From the NCBI RefSeq assembly GCF_013283645.1, contig NZ_JABEKV010000003.1, positions 806,001-870,000 of the forward strand: DNA of 64,000 nucleotides, given 5' to 3'. Below, one piece after another: positions 36,379 through 45,126 of the stretch; within the stretch, counting starts at the first letter, position 1, and each line of letters begins with the position of its first letter. Below the pieces are notes generated by a model. That model had not been told where the DNA came from and made no database searches. It saw nothing but the letters and a program-made list of their open reading frames with translations. The DNA is from Sinorhizobium psoraleae (GTDB lineage Bacteria; Pseudomonadota; Alphaproteobacteria; Rhizobiales; Rhizobiaceae). A program made the translations under genes and the position numbers.

Positions 36379-38211
36379 CTAGTCGAGTTCAAAGCACTCT
36401 TTGTAGTCCTGCCGCAGGGCCGACGGCTGATCCTCTTTCCGTAGAAAGCAGTTGCCGACGACGAGACATTCGATCTCCGTGCCCATGAAGCAGCGGAATG
36501 CATCTTCCGGGGTGCACACAATGGGCTCGCCGCGCACGTTGAAGCTGGTATTGACCAGTACGGGACAGCCGGTTCGCTCCTTGAACGCGCTTAGCAATTC
36601 CCAGTAGCGTGGGTTCGTGTCGTGATGCACCGTCTGCACCCGGGCAGAATAATCGACATGCGTGACGGCCGGTATCTCGGATCGTGGAACGTTCAGGCGG
36701 TCTATGCCGAACAACGCACCCTCGTCAGGACCGAGGGGCAATCTCCGCCGGTCGAGCACATCGCCCACGAGCAGCATATAGGGGCTGTCGGTGTCGATAT
36801 CGAACCATTCCGCCACGTCCTCGCGCCTCACCGAAGGGGCAAAGGGACGGAAGCTCTCGCGGTATTTGACCTTGAGATTGAGTGTTTTCTGCATTGTCGG
36901 CGAGCGCGGATCGCCCAGTATCGACCTTCCGCCTAAGGCCCGAGGGCCGAATTCCATTCGCCCCTGCATCCACCCGACCGCCTTGCCTTGCACCAGGCCT
37001 TCGACGGTGTCAGCAATGATCTCACTATCCGACAAGACCTTGTAGACCGCGCCGGCTGCGGCAAGGCGCCGCTCGATCTCGCCCTGGCCGTATGCCGGGC
37101 CGAGATAGGCGCCTGCCATACCGTCTCGCCCATTGGCTAGGCGGCCTTTTCCGAGATGTCCATGCCAGGCCGCCAGTGCCGCGCCCACGGCGCCGCCCGC
37201 GTCGCCAGCCGCCGGCTGGATCCAGATGTCGTCGAAAATGCGGTTCTTCAGCAACTTGCCATTGGCAACGCAGTTCAAGGCGACGCCGCCAGCCAGGCAC
37301 AGATGGCGCTCGCCTGTTTCCTGCCGGGCAAAGCGGGCGAGCTTCAGAACAACTTCCTCGGTCACCGCCTGTATAGAGGCCGCCAGATCCATCTCCCGCT
37401 GGGTCAAGGGCGTTTCGGGTTTTCGCGGTTCCGCGCCGAAAAGCCGGTGGAAGGCCGGTGAGGTCATGGTGAGACCGGTGCAATAATCGAAATAGCGCTG
37501 ATCGACCCGGAACGAGCCGTCGTCTTTGAGGTCGATCAGATTGTCCAGGATCGTCTGGGCAAAGCGGGGGCGGCCGTAAGGCGCCAGGCCCATCACCTTG
37601 TACTCGCCGGAGTTCACCTTGAAACCGGTATAGTACGTGAACGCGGAGTAAAGCAGACCAAGAGAATGCGGAAAACGGATTTCCTTTATGATCTCGAGGC
37701 TGTTTCCGCGACCGAGGCCGAGCGAGGTCGTACACCACTCTCCCACCCCATCCATCGTCAAAACCGCGGCGCTTGCGAACGGCGACGGGAAGAAGGCGCT
37801 CGCCGCATGTGCCAGATGATGCTCGCTGAACAGAAGCGATCCGGACCATTCCTTCGATCCAGCGAGCTTGCCCAAGTGCTTGCGCAACAGGTTCTTCTGA
37901 AACAGTTTCTCCTTGATCCAGAGCGGCATTGCCATCCTGAAGGAACGAAACCCGCGAGGACTTGTCGCGAGATAAGTTTCCAGCAATCGCTCGAATTTCA
38001 GGAACGGCTTGTCATAAAAGACGACATGATCGACGCCCGCCATGCCGCAGCCGGCCTCCGCCAGGCAATAGGCCAGGGCATTGGCCGGAAACCTGGCGTC
38101 GTGCTTCTTGCGTGTAAATCGTTCCTCCTGAGCGGCCGCCACGATGTGCCCGTTCTCGATCAGGGCCGCCGCACTGTCGTGATAAAACGCCGAAATACCG
38201 AGAATACGCAT
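36379..38211 (-). CDS. carbamoyltransferase (NodU/CmcH/SxtI family)
   Basis: A 610-residue O-carbamoyltransferase. The N-terminal Kae1-like domain starts MRILGISAFYHDSAAALIEN and carries metal histidines in EHHLAHAASAF (131, 132, 135). The C-terminal YrdC-like-interacting part has QGRMEFGPRALGGRSILGDP and FVxxxRP-type FRPFAPSVRRED. It uses carbamoyl phosphate and ATP to carbamoylate a hydroxyl, in rhizobia classically a Nod factor sugar, here more likely a polysaccharide sugar. It is the third gene of a module with a DUF5989 peptide (13 nt upstream) and SxtJ. Confidence 0.93.
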   Translation of the reverse strand: MRILGISAFYHDSAAALIENGHIVAAAQEERFTRKKHDARFPANALAYCLAEAGCGMAGVDHVVFYDKPFLKFERLLETYLATSPRGFRSFRMAMPLWIKEKLFQKNLLRKHLGKLAGSKEWSGSLLFSEHHLAHAASAFFPSPFASAAVLTMDGVGEWCTTSLGLGRGNSLEIIKEIRFPHSLGLLYSAFTYYTGFKVNSGEYKVMGLAPYGRPRFAQTILDNLIDLKDDGSFRVDQRYFDYCTGLTMTSPAFHRLFGAEPRKPETPLTQREMDLAASIQAVTEEVVLKLARFARQETGERHLCLAGGVALNCVANGKLLKNRIFDDIWIQPAAGDAGGAVGAALAAWHGHLGKGRLANGRDGMAGAYLGPAYGQGEIERRLAAAGAVYKVLSDSEIIADTVEGLVQGKAVGWMQGRMEFGPRALGGRSILGDPRSPTMQKTLNLKVKYRESFRPFAPSVRREDVAEWFDIDTDSPYMLLVGDVLDRRRLPLGPDEGALFGIDRLNVPRSEIPAVTHVDYSARVQTVHHDTNPRYWELLSAFKERTGCPVLVNTSFNVRGEPIVCTPEDAFRCFMGTEIECLVVGNCFLRKEDQPSALRQDYKECFELD

Positions 38212-38224
38212 GGACGGACTCGGA

Positions 38225-38374
38225 TCAGAACAAGGTGTAGATGAACGGTGCCACCGCCGTGCCCTGGGTCAAGACCACCAATGCACCGAAAACGCCGAAG
38301 ATGATGAATATCGGCAAGAGCCAGAACTTCTTGCGGACACCCATATAAGCCCAGAGTTCACGTATCAGTTCCAT
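38225..38374 (-). CDS. DUF5989 (SxtK-like) small membrane protein, 49 aa
   Basis: A short gene: MELIRELWAYMGVRKKFWLL, then one membrane helix (about 18-38) and a TQGTAVAPFIYTLF end. The ATG at 38374 has GGGGGA eight bases upstream. The sequence fits the short single-helix proteins (DUF5989) regularly found between SxtJ and the carbamoyltransferase; saxitoxin clusters carry SxtK in this place, as I remember it. It probably assists the carbamoyltransferase at the membrane. Confidence 0.88.
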   Translation of the reverse strand: MELIRELWAYMGVRKKFWLLPIFIIFGVFGALVVLTQGTAVAPFIYTLF

Positions 38375-38434
38375 GTCGCATTTCCCCCATCATGATCCGA
38401 CGACGGTCTTGCCGCGCCAGAGCCCCGCCTGCGT

Positions 38435-38866
38435 TCAGAACTGATTGCGCATCGTCGCCGGATCCGGTTCATGCGGTGAACGTTTAATCCAGTAAGTGTC
38501 GACGCCTTTATCAAATGAAGCGGCGAGCGGATCGTAGCCGCGTATCCTCAAGAGAAGCCCGATCGGAACGAAGGCCGCGATATAGATCAGCAGCATCACC
38601 GCGGGATTGACGATCTTGAACAGCAACAGACCAAGCTTGGTCCATAGCCGGTTCGGAATGGCGAGCCAGTTGGGTGCGGCGAACGCCAACAGGACGAGGA
38701 CACCACCAATGACGGCAATCGCTAAGGAGATCGTTGTCAGCCCACCGCTGATAAGCCATCTCACGAGCACGAAAACGAGAAGAATGCCTCCGACCGTATA
38801 GCCGAAGCTGCGGTTGGAAGGTCCCTCCGGGATATGCTCGAGGAAAGCTTCGTGAGACTTGTTCAT
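38435..38866 (-). CDS. SxtJ family membrane protein
   Basis: A 143-residue protein with two helix pairs (about 25-65 and 83-107): VGGILLVFVLVRWLISGG, LAIPNRLWTKLGLLLFKIVN and the conserved MLLIYIAAFVPIGLLLRIRG. The C terminus (DTYWIKR) is the family hallmark. SxtJ proteins accompany carbamoyltransferases, but their role is unknown. It is first in the leftward module (60 nt before the DUF5989 gene) and divergent from the SGNH gene. Confidence 0.87.
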   Translation of the reverse strand: MNKSHEAFLEHIPEGPSNRSFGYTVGGILLVFVLVRWLISGGLTTISLAIAVIGGVLVLLAFAAPNWLAIPNRLWTKLGLLLFKIVNPAVMLLIYIAAFVPIGLLLRIRGYDPLAASFDKGVDTYWIKRSPHEPDPATMRNQF

Positions 38867-39308
38867 TGGGCACTTCCTAAGCGGTCAGTGCTAATTTCTA
38901 AAATACTATACGGCTCATATTGCAGTCGCGCCTTGTTTGAAAGGAATAAAGGAGAATGGTATAGAACAAGCGGGGGTCGAGCCAGTCAATATACCATTGG
39001 ATATAGACGGCAGCCGACGCGTAGTTCCGGCCGAAACGATGTAGCAGCTTCAAACGGGCCATCGATCAGACTTCGCTCTTCTCCCAATTCGGGGAGACTC
39101 GATAGGCAGAAGCAGGTATATTCCGCTTACGCAAAAATGCCCCTGTATTAATTTCTATTCTGAATCCATTTGTGTGAGTTCAAGTGCAAAAGATAATACT
39201 CTTATCAGCCAAAACCGTCAGGGCAGACAAGTCGAAATCCGCCGCCTGAATCCGGCGGTGGGCAAGCGTACCTCTTACTGAACGGTTTGCGAGAGGGGAC
39301 AAGGCGTC
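38867..39308. promoter_or_regulatory. divergent intergenic region, 442 nt
   Basis: It holds the promoters of the leftward carbamoylation module and the rightward SGNH gene. AT-rich stretches lie near 38890-38960 and 39120-39200. No clear operator or RNA gene was seen. Confidence 0.4.
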
Positions 39309-40640
39309 ATGATCAAGCGGCATCTCGGGCTTGTGGTATGTGCCCTTCCGGGCCTGTACCTGTTGGCAAGCCCCATCTACGCTCTGCTGAATTACCAACT
39401 GTTCGCAGCTGAAACTCCGCATTTCGTCCGTTACGTGCTGATCCCGGGCCTGCTGGCGATAACCTTCTTCGCCGTGGGCCTGTTTGCGAAACCGCGCTTT
39501 TCCGCACTCGTCGGTATTTGTGGCTCGAGCGTGTTGCTGGCCCTCTTCCTCTTTGAGGCGATGCATACGGTTTCGGTCGTGTCCGTCCGGTTGGGCATGC
39601 TCGGCCAACTCAGCGAGGCGCAGGCCGAAACGCTCAAGCGCAACAAGAATGTGGTCCCTGGCTTCACGCTTCGTGGACTGAACCGGCTTTCGGGCACGGA
39701 CGAACTTTCCGAGGCGCTGCTGTCGGGCTTTCCGTCGACGCAAGTGGTGCTGTGCACGTCCAAAAGCGGCGTCGTCAGCTACACCGCTGATCGGTACGGC
39801 TTCAATAATCCCGACGACGTGTATAACCACCGCGTGGACCTGATGCTCCTCGGGGACTCGTTCGTCGAGGGCTTCTGCTTGCCCCCGGGCGAGGACCTTG
39901 CGTCGAGGCTGCGGGCGGGGGGCCTCAGCACCGCAAGCATAGGCATCCGAGGAAACGGTCCCCTGATCGAGCTCGCAACACTCGGCCGTTTTGGTGAAAT
40001 TTTGCGACCCCGTCACGTGATGATGGTCTTCTTCGAAGGCAACGACTGGGAGAATTTGGAGCGCGAACTTGCAGTGCCGTGGCTTCGCACCGCGCTTTCG
40101 CCGGATGCGGACTATGGTTTGCAAACGACCGCGCAAGAAACCATGCGTCAGGCTCGAAGCATTTTGGCGGAGCGCCAGAGCGCCGGAGTGACGAGTGTGC
40201 AGCTTTTCACGAAAACAGCCTTGTTGCGCAATTTTGTCGCCCTGCAACAAACTCTCACGAGGCTCGGGCTGGTCTATCCCAAGATTACCCCGGACAACCC
40301 GGAGTTCAGACGAATATTGCACCGTGCGAAAGCACTTACCGAGAGCTGGGGCGGCTCCTTTACACTGGTCTACGTACCCAGGATCGACCGTTTCATCGGA
40401 CCTTTTTCATCAGATAGGCCCTTCGACCCACTGAGGCGGAAGGTTCGCGATGCTGCCGCGGCCGAGGGCATCGAGGTAATTGATATTCATGAAGCCATTC
40501 GCGCCCAAGCCGAGCCTATTCTCATGTATGCTCCCGATGCCCATTTCAATCCCGCCGGGGCCAAATTTGCCGCGAACGAGATTCTCCGCCGCGTGGAGGC
40601 GATGGCGCAAGGCAACCGGGAAACCGTAGAGAAGAAGTGA
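39309..40640 (+). CDS. membrane-anchored SGNH/GDSL-type hydrolase-like protein
   Basis: A 443-residue protein with three N-terminal membrane helices (about 7-100) and a periplasmic domain. Block I is LLGDSFVEGF with the nucleophile Ser, then GIRGNGP, FFEGNDW and the Asp/His block DAHFNPAG. Such proteins resemble AlgJ/AlgX/PatB acyltransferases or esterases acting on polysaccharide. It is divergent from the carbamoylation module, a pairing that suggests decoration of the same polymer. Substrate unknown. Confidence 0.8.
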   Translation: MIKRHLGLVVCALPGLYLLASPIYALLNYQLFAAETPHFVRYVLIPGLLAITFFAVGLFAKPRFSALVGICGSSVLLALFLFEAMHTVSVVSVRLGMLGQLSEAQAETLKRNKNVVPGFTLRGLNRLSGTDELSEALLSGFPSTQVVLCTSKSGVVSYTADRYGFNNPDDVYNHRVDLMLLGDSFVEGFCLPPGEDLASRLRAGGLSTASIGIRGNGPLIELATLGRFGEILRPRHVMMVFFEGNDWENLERELAVPWLRTALSPDADYGLQTTAQETMRQARSILAERQSAGVTSVQLFTKTALLRNFVALQQTLTRLGLVYPKITPDNPEFRRILHRAKALTESWGGSFTLVYVPRIDRFIGPFSSDRPFDPLRRKVRDAAAAEGIEVIDIHEAIRAQAEPILMYAPDAHFNPAGAKFAANEILRRVEAMAQGNRETVEKK

Positions 40641-40703
40641 GCTGAAGATCGCGCGGAGCATTCGAGCGTCAGCTGCTCGCCCGGTGGCGCCGCCGCCACG
40701 ATG

Positions 40704-41348
40704 TCAGCTGGAGCCAAGCTGCAGCCGTTGCGAAATATTGGCGAGCTCCACGCGTGTCGTGATGTTGAGCTTGCCGTAGACACTATGAAGGTGGAGCTTG
40801 ACGGTGCCGGGGGCTATCCCAAGCCGGGCGGCTATTTCGCGGCTGCGCAAACCTGCGGCTGCAAGGCGGGACACCTCGAGTTCGCGGGGTGTCAACTTCT
40901 GCATGATCGAGCGACGTTCGGCCTCGCGTTCCCGGATGCGATCAATCGCGGCACCCAAACCTTGATCCGCGACATAGGTGCGGCCCGCGATGACGGCGCG
41001 AATGCACTCGACAAGCGCACCCGGCGCCTGCTCCTTGAGAACGATGCCGCTCACACCATTTCGCATCGCTTCGGCAAGTTCTTCATCGCTGATATCAGCG
41101 GTAAGAATGACGCAAGCCAGCTCCGGCCGGTCGCGGCGAAGCTGACGGACAAGGTCCAGCCCGTCTATTTCCGGCATGCGCAGATCGATGACGACGAGAT
41201 CGACTGGCTTGGTCGAGACAGCCTCGATCGCATCTGCGGCAGTTCTGCATGTCGCAACCACCTGCAAACCGGGTTCGGCGTCGATCAATCGGCGCAACCC
41301 GTCCAGAACTATCAAGTGATCATCGACGACTACGATGCGCGAACTCAT
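40704..41348 (-). CDS. NarL/FixJ-type response regulator
   Basis: A 214-residue regulator. The receiver domain has the phospho-acceptor Asp55 (VVIDLRMPE), Thr83 and Lys105; the C-terminal LuxR helix-turn-helix reads LTPRELEVSRLAAAGLRSRE and LGIAPGTVKLHLHSVYGKL. ATG 41348 overlaps the kinase stop by four bases, so the pair is coupled. Its location suggests control of polysaccharide genes; targets are unknown. Confidence 0.93.
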   Translation of the reverse strand: MSSRIVVVDDHLIVLDGLRRLIDAEPGLQVVATCRTAADAIEAVSTKPVDLVVIDLRMPEIDGLDLVRQLRRDRPELACVILTADISDEELAEAMRNGVSGIVLKEQAPGALVECIRAVIAGRTYVADQGLGAAIDRIREREAERRSIMQKLTPRELEVSRLAAAGLRSREIAARLGIAPGTVKLHLHSVYGKLNITTRVELANISQRLQLGSS

Positions 41349-43186
41349 GGATGAGCCGGGATCTTGATGGTTATCCTCGTCCATTGCTCCACCTTGTCGA
41401 TCGAGAGTTCTCCACCCCATGTCGCCACGCGCTCACGCAGGCTTCGTGGACCGACCTTGCTGCTCTCCAGTTCGGCGTGCTCAAGGCGCCGGTCAAAGCC
41501 GAAGCCCGTTCCGTCGTCGTCGACAGTGAGGATCACCGTTCCGGCATCGAGGCAAAGCCGGGCCTTGAGCGTTCGCGCATTCCCGTGACGTGCGGCGTTG
41601 GCGCACGCCTCCGCGATCATGCGCGCCAGCTCGTCGATCACTGCTGCCGGCAACCGAAGGTCTTCAGGTGCCAGAGAAAAGCGAAAGTCTATCGACCATT
41701 GCTGCCGCAGACGTTCAGCCAGGGCTTCCAATCGAGGCGCGAGCTGGCGGTCCCCGGCGTGGTCATCACGAGATCCCGGTTCGAGCGCGCGAATGAGCGC
41801 ACGAAGATCTCTCTGTTCTTCGAAAAGCATCGTTTGGATAGCCATCAGTCGCCTGTCGATCTCGTCAATATCGGGCTTTGACGAGCGCAGGGCTTGGAGC
41901 TGCAGGGCTGTGCCGGCCAGCGTCTGCAGCACTCCATCGTGAATATCGCGCCCAATTTTTATGCGCTCCTCAAGCGCGGCGGCATCGCTGAGACGGCGCA
42001 GCAATATCGCCTGTTCGAAGAGTGTCTTCAACCGATCCGCGACGATTTCGGCCATGGCGACGTCATCGAGTGTCTGGGCCGGCGGATCAAGGAGAAAAAG
42101 GCGAGCCTCGACATCGCTCACCTCGAACTGCACCGAGATCGCGGAAACGATCGAGAATTCGGCGACGAGAGCCGGAGAAATTGGCGATCCGCCTCCGCGC
42201 CAGCGATCGAAACGTCCCCCGCCGCGATGGATGAGGGCTCGGGAGCGCTTTGCGTCGATGATCAGAAGACTTGCCCCCTGCAGCACCTCGGGCGTCCATG
42301 GCAGATAGGCGGATGGCGACAAATGCCTGGCCTCGAATGTGCCATTCTGCCATATCGCGAGGTTGGTCCAGGGTTCGTCACCATCGCTCCAGATCAGCAG
42401 CGCGCGTGGCACACGCATCACCTGCGCCGCATAGTCCAATGCCGCCTGGGCCGGCCAATCGCGCCCGTCGGACGCGGAGGGCGTCCGTTCGACCAGTCGC
42501 AACAACTCAGAGCGCACCGCCTCCTGATGCGTCCCGAGCCACGTGAGAAGAAGGGTTGCCATCAGCAGGAAGAGAACGAACGACAGCGCGACTGCGGCAT
42601 CCACGTCCGACCTGAACAACCAGGCGGTATTCGAAAGCGCCAGGTATACCAGGATCGCAACGCCAACGAGACCGGTCCATAGGGCGCCGCGCCAGAGCCA
42701 ATGTAACGTCGCTGTCAGTTGGACAAAGGGCATGAGCATGAAGACCGGCCCGGACACGCGACCTTCAAGAAACGCCAAGGCAATCAACGTGGCGACATCG
42801 ATGACATGCCGTATGAGGGTGCCGCGGACCTGATGGACCTGTGCTTTCCAAACGAAATGGGCGGCAACGATGGCGTAGACGAGATAAGCGACCAGCAGCC
42901 AGAAGACGAAGTCCGAGCGGACGGGCCGGATCGTGGCATCCAGCCATGTGAGCCAGAGGCTGCCAATCGCCAGGACAATTCGAGCAATGGCGATCACACC
43001 GTCCGAGCGGGCCCTGAATGTATTCATCCACGTCTGGCGACCGGTCGCCGTGGCCAGTCCGCCTTGGGACGCTGCTGTAGAAATCGCGGCCGCCCAGCGC
43101 TTCACCGCCACCGTCCATTCCTTCAGCGTTACAAACCACTGGCGGGGACTGAACGCCCCCTGCAGGAAGGTACGCGACACTCTCAT
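41345..43186 (-). CDS. sensor histidine kinase (HisKA_3/NarX class)
   Basis: A 613-residue membrane sensor. About five to six helices fall in residues 60-215, followed by a GAF-like region (about 225-390), the dimerisation/phospho-acceptor helix with His415 in GRDIHDGVLQTL, and a HATPase domain (MIAEACANAARHGNA, VDDDGTGFGF). A GAF-like sensing function is inferred. The start has AGGAG five bases upstream. It phosphorylates the coupled regulator. Confidence 0.92.
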   Translation of the reverse strand: MRVSRTFLQGAFSPRQWFVTLKEWTVAVKRWAAAISTAASQGGLATATGRQTWMNTFRARSDGVIAIARIVLAIGSLWLTWLDATIRPVRSDFVFWLLVAYLVYAIVAAHFVWKAQVHQVRGTLIRHVIDVATLIALAFLEGRVSGPVFMLMPFVQLTATLHWLWRGALWTGLVGVAILVYLALSNTAWLFRSDVDAAVALSFVLFLLMATLLLTWLGTHQEAVRSELLRLVERTPSASDGRDWPAQAALDYAAQVMRVPRALLIWSDGDEPWTNLAIWQNGTFEARHLSPSAYLPWTPEVLQGASLLIIDAKRSRALIHRGGGRFDRWRGGGSPISPALVAEFSIVSAISVQFEVSDVEARLFLLDPPAQTLDDVAMAEIVADRLKTLFEQAILLRRLSDAAALEERIKIGRDIHDGVLQTLAGTALQLQALRSSKPDIDEIDRRLMAIQTMLFEEQRDLRALIRALEPGSRDDHAGDRQLAPRLEALAERLRQQWSIDFRFSLAPEDLRLPAAVIDELARMIAEACANAARHGNARTLKARLCLDAGTVILTVDDDGTGFGFDRRLEHAELESSKVGPRSLRERVATWGGELSIDKVEQWTRITIKIPAHP

Positions 43187-43490
43187 TTCGGCTCCTGTGC
43201 CGATAAAATTGCCACTTTACAGAACTGCGCCGCAGATCTCCTGGACGCTTTGTGCAGTCGCAGGGCAGAACACACGGAATTATGTCGAATTACATCACGA
43301 AGAGCTAGGTTCGTTCGAGATTTCTAGTTCCGTGCCGGCCTCGCGGACAAGGCGCAGCCCCTGCAACGCGCGCTCGAAGAAGGTCAGTGTTGGAGAGCCA
43401 CTCTGATGGGTTTCTTGGGCCAGGTGCGGACGGGCGTCAGGACCCGAGCTCCGGGTCTCACCGGGCCCGTGTTCTCGTCATTCAATGCGC
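43187..43490. other. intergenic region, 304 nt
   Basis: It lies between the sensor kinase start and the formyltransferase stop, both leftward, and should include the two-component promoter. An AT-rich patch is near 43200-43320. Nothing else was recognised. Confidence 0.4.
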
Positions 43491-44396
43491 TTATCGATGG
43501 AGCTTGCTGTGTACCGGCGGGCGCTTCCCAGTGGGCGAGGCCCAAGCCAGTACATCAATACATTCACCATCGCCGCATAGAACGACGAAGCCGCGTTCCG
43601 AATGGCATTGAACCTGGCCCACCAAGCCGATAAACCGACCGGCGTTTTCGATCTGTGCGGCTGCGTCGACACGGATCTTTTCGCCGTTGTAAAGGGAAAA
43701 TGCGCCGGGGTAGGGGGCGCCGACTGCACGGATAAGGCGGAGCACCGAGGCGGCAGAAGCATTCCAGTCGATCAGGCCGTCCTCAGCCGTGCGTTTGGCA
43801 CAATAGCTTGCCCTCTCATGATCCTGCGTCATTCGCGGTGCGTTACCTGTCTCTACCAGTGTAACCGCCTCAACCACCATCTCGGAGAGATTTGCTGTAT
43901 GCTTGGCATAGAGGCTGCGTGCGGTTTCGTCGGCCGCGACCGCGAACAGCCTCTGAAGCAAAATGGGACCTGAGTCGATCCCTTCATCCAACCAGAACAG
44001 CGTCGAGCCCGTCACATCTTCAGCCCTTATTATCGTCCAGGGAATGACTGCACGACCACGCAGAAGTGGCAACGCTGCCGGATGGAACCCGATGGTGCCT
44101 TCACGCGCAACATCTCGAAACGGCTGTCGGCAGACCTGCGACCAGCCGATGACAAGCGTGAGATCGGGCTCGACCGATGCCATTGCCCCCAGGACGGCAG
44201 GACTGTTGATGTCCGTCGTGTAGCAAACCGCGCTCCCGGCCGTCCGCGCCAGATTTCCTATATCGGCAAAATCAGAATGGCGTCCCGCCACCTCGGAGGG
44301 GAGAGTAATCACCAGCGCAGGAACTCGCCCAGCATTTATGAGCGCTTCTAAAGCTATTCTGGAGCTTTCGACGGAACCAACGAAAACGATACGCAT
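43491..44396 (-). CDS. formyltransferase family protein (possible sugar N-formyltransferase)
   Basis: A 301-residue protein with a formyl_trans_N fold (MRIVFVGSVESSRIALEALI) and a C-terminal Fmt-like domain. The active-site block is GFHPAALPLLRGRAVIPW: His105 is kept, but the Asn usually two residues earlier is Gly103. DEGIDSGPIL supplies the Asp. Relatives formylate amino sugars (ArnA, VioF) or Met-tRNA; with polysaccharide neighbours a 4-amino-sugar is more likely. ATG 44396 is chosen where homology begins. Confidence 0.75.
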   Translation of the reverse strand: MRIVFVGSVESSRIALEALINAGRVPALVITLPSEVAGRHSDFADIGNLARTAGSAVCYTTDINSPAVLGAMASVEPDLTLVIGWSQVCRQPFRDVAREGTIGFHPAALPLLRGRAVIPWTIIRAEDVTGSTLFWLDEGIDSGPILLQRLFAVAADETARSLYAKHTANLSEMVVEAVTLVETGNAPRMTQDHERASYCAKRTAEDGLIDWNASAASVLRLIRAVGAPYPGAFSLYNGEKIRVDAAAQIENAGRFIGLVGQVQCHSERGFVVLCGDGECIDVLAWASPTGKRPPVHSKLHR

Positions 44397-45126
44397 GATC
44401 CAGCAATGGCCAAAATAATGAACAAGCGCGAGACGTCCTAACCGGACGGGCAATATGCAACGTTATGTACAATTGGGTTCATTGAACACAATAAGGACTG
44501 CGGTGTCCAGCGCGGAAGCGCTCAGTTCTTCACGATCGGAGCTCCTCAATGCTCATTCCCTGTCGTCTGGCTTCGTGGGGCCGACGCGGCCGGTTGCTTG
44601 ACCGACGTCCACTGTGCGACGAGCGTCGGCTTAACAGGGGCCAGTGGACCAACAGCGCGCATAAAATGTACGCGGTGACGCTCGACTTCGTTAGCAACGA
44701 GAGACAGGCAAAAGATTGCCCCTCCACGTGCTATGCCCTTTGTTTGCGCGGGCATTTCATCGCTCCTGCTTAGCTGTTGCTTGCCGCAGCCGGCATTTGT
44801 CGGAGGGGTGCTGCTTGAGTGCAGCATTGCCGTTTTCTACGCTTGCTGAGAGGTTAGTGGCAGGGCGCTGCCGCCCTGTTCAACCGATCCAAGACCTCGA
44901 AGCTGAAGTCATTCCTTGCGAATAATGCGCGGCGCGCTATTCTGGATACCGTCGCGGGACATGTTTTAAGTCTTCCGCGTCACAGGACATCGGACGTGAA
45001 GCCGATCAGGCGTGACACTGACGCCGTAAAATGCGATGCTAGCAAGTTCAAACTGAGTTATTGCGCCGTATTGAATATTTTACTAAGCTAACTGAATAGA
45101 GAAAATTTTTATTTTTGAAGGTTTCC
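44397..45126. promoter_or_regulatory. divergent intergenic region, 730 nt
   Basis: It separates the leftward formyltransferase from the rightward co-polymerase. The last 120 nt are AT-rich and likely carry the promoter of the co-polymerase operon. A possible small leftward gene lies at 44546-44755. Confidence 0.4.
44546..44755 (-). CDS. possible small protein, 69 aa
   Basis: A 69-codon frame with an unusually good ribosome site (AGGAG eight bases before ATG 44755). The peptide has a short hydrophobic patch (GGAIFCLSLVANEV) and a basic, proline-rich rest; no family is recognised. Small regulators near polysaccharide operons are known (ExoX type), but there is no sequence evidence for that here. 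Confidence 0.3.
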   Translation of the reverse strand: MPAQTKGIARGGAIFCLSLVANEVERHRVHFMRAVGPLAPVKPTLVAQWTSVKQPAASAPRSQTTGNEH

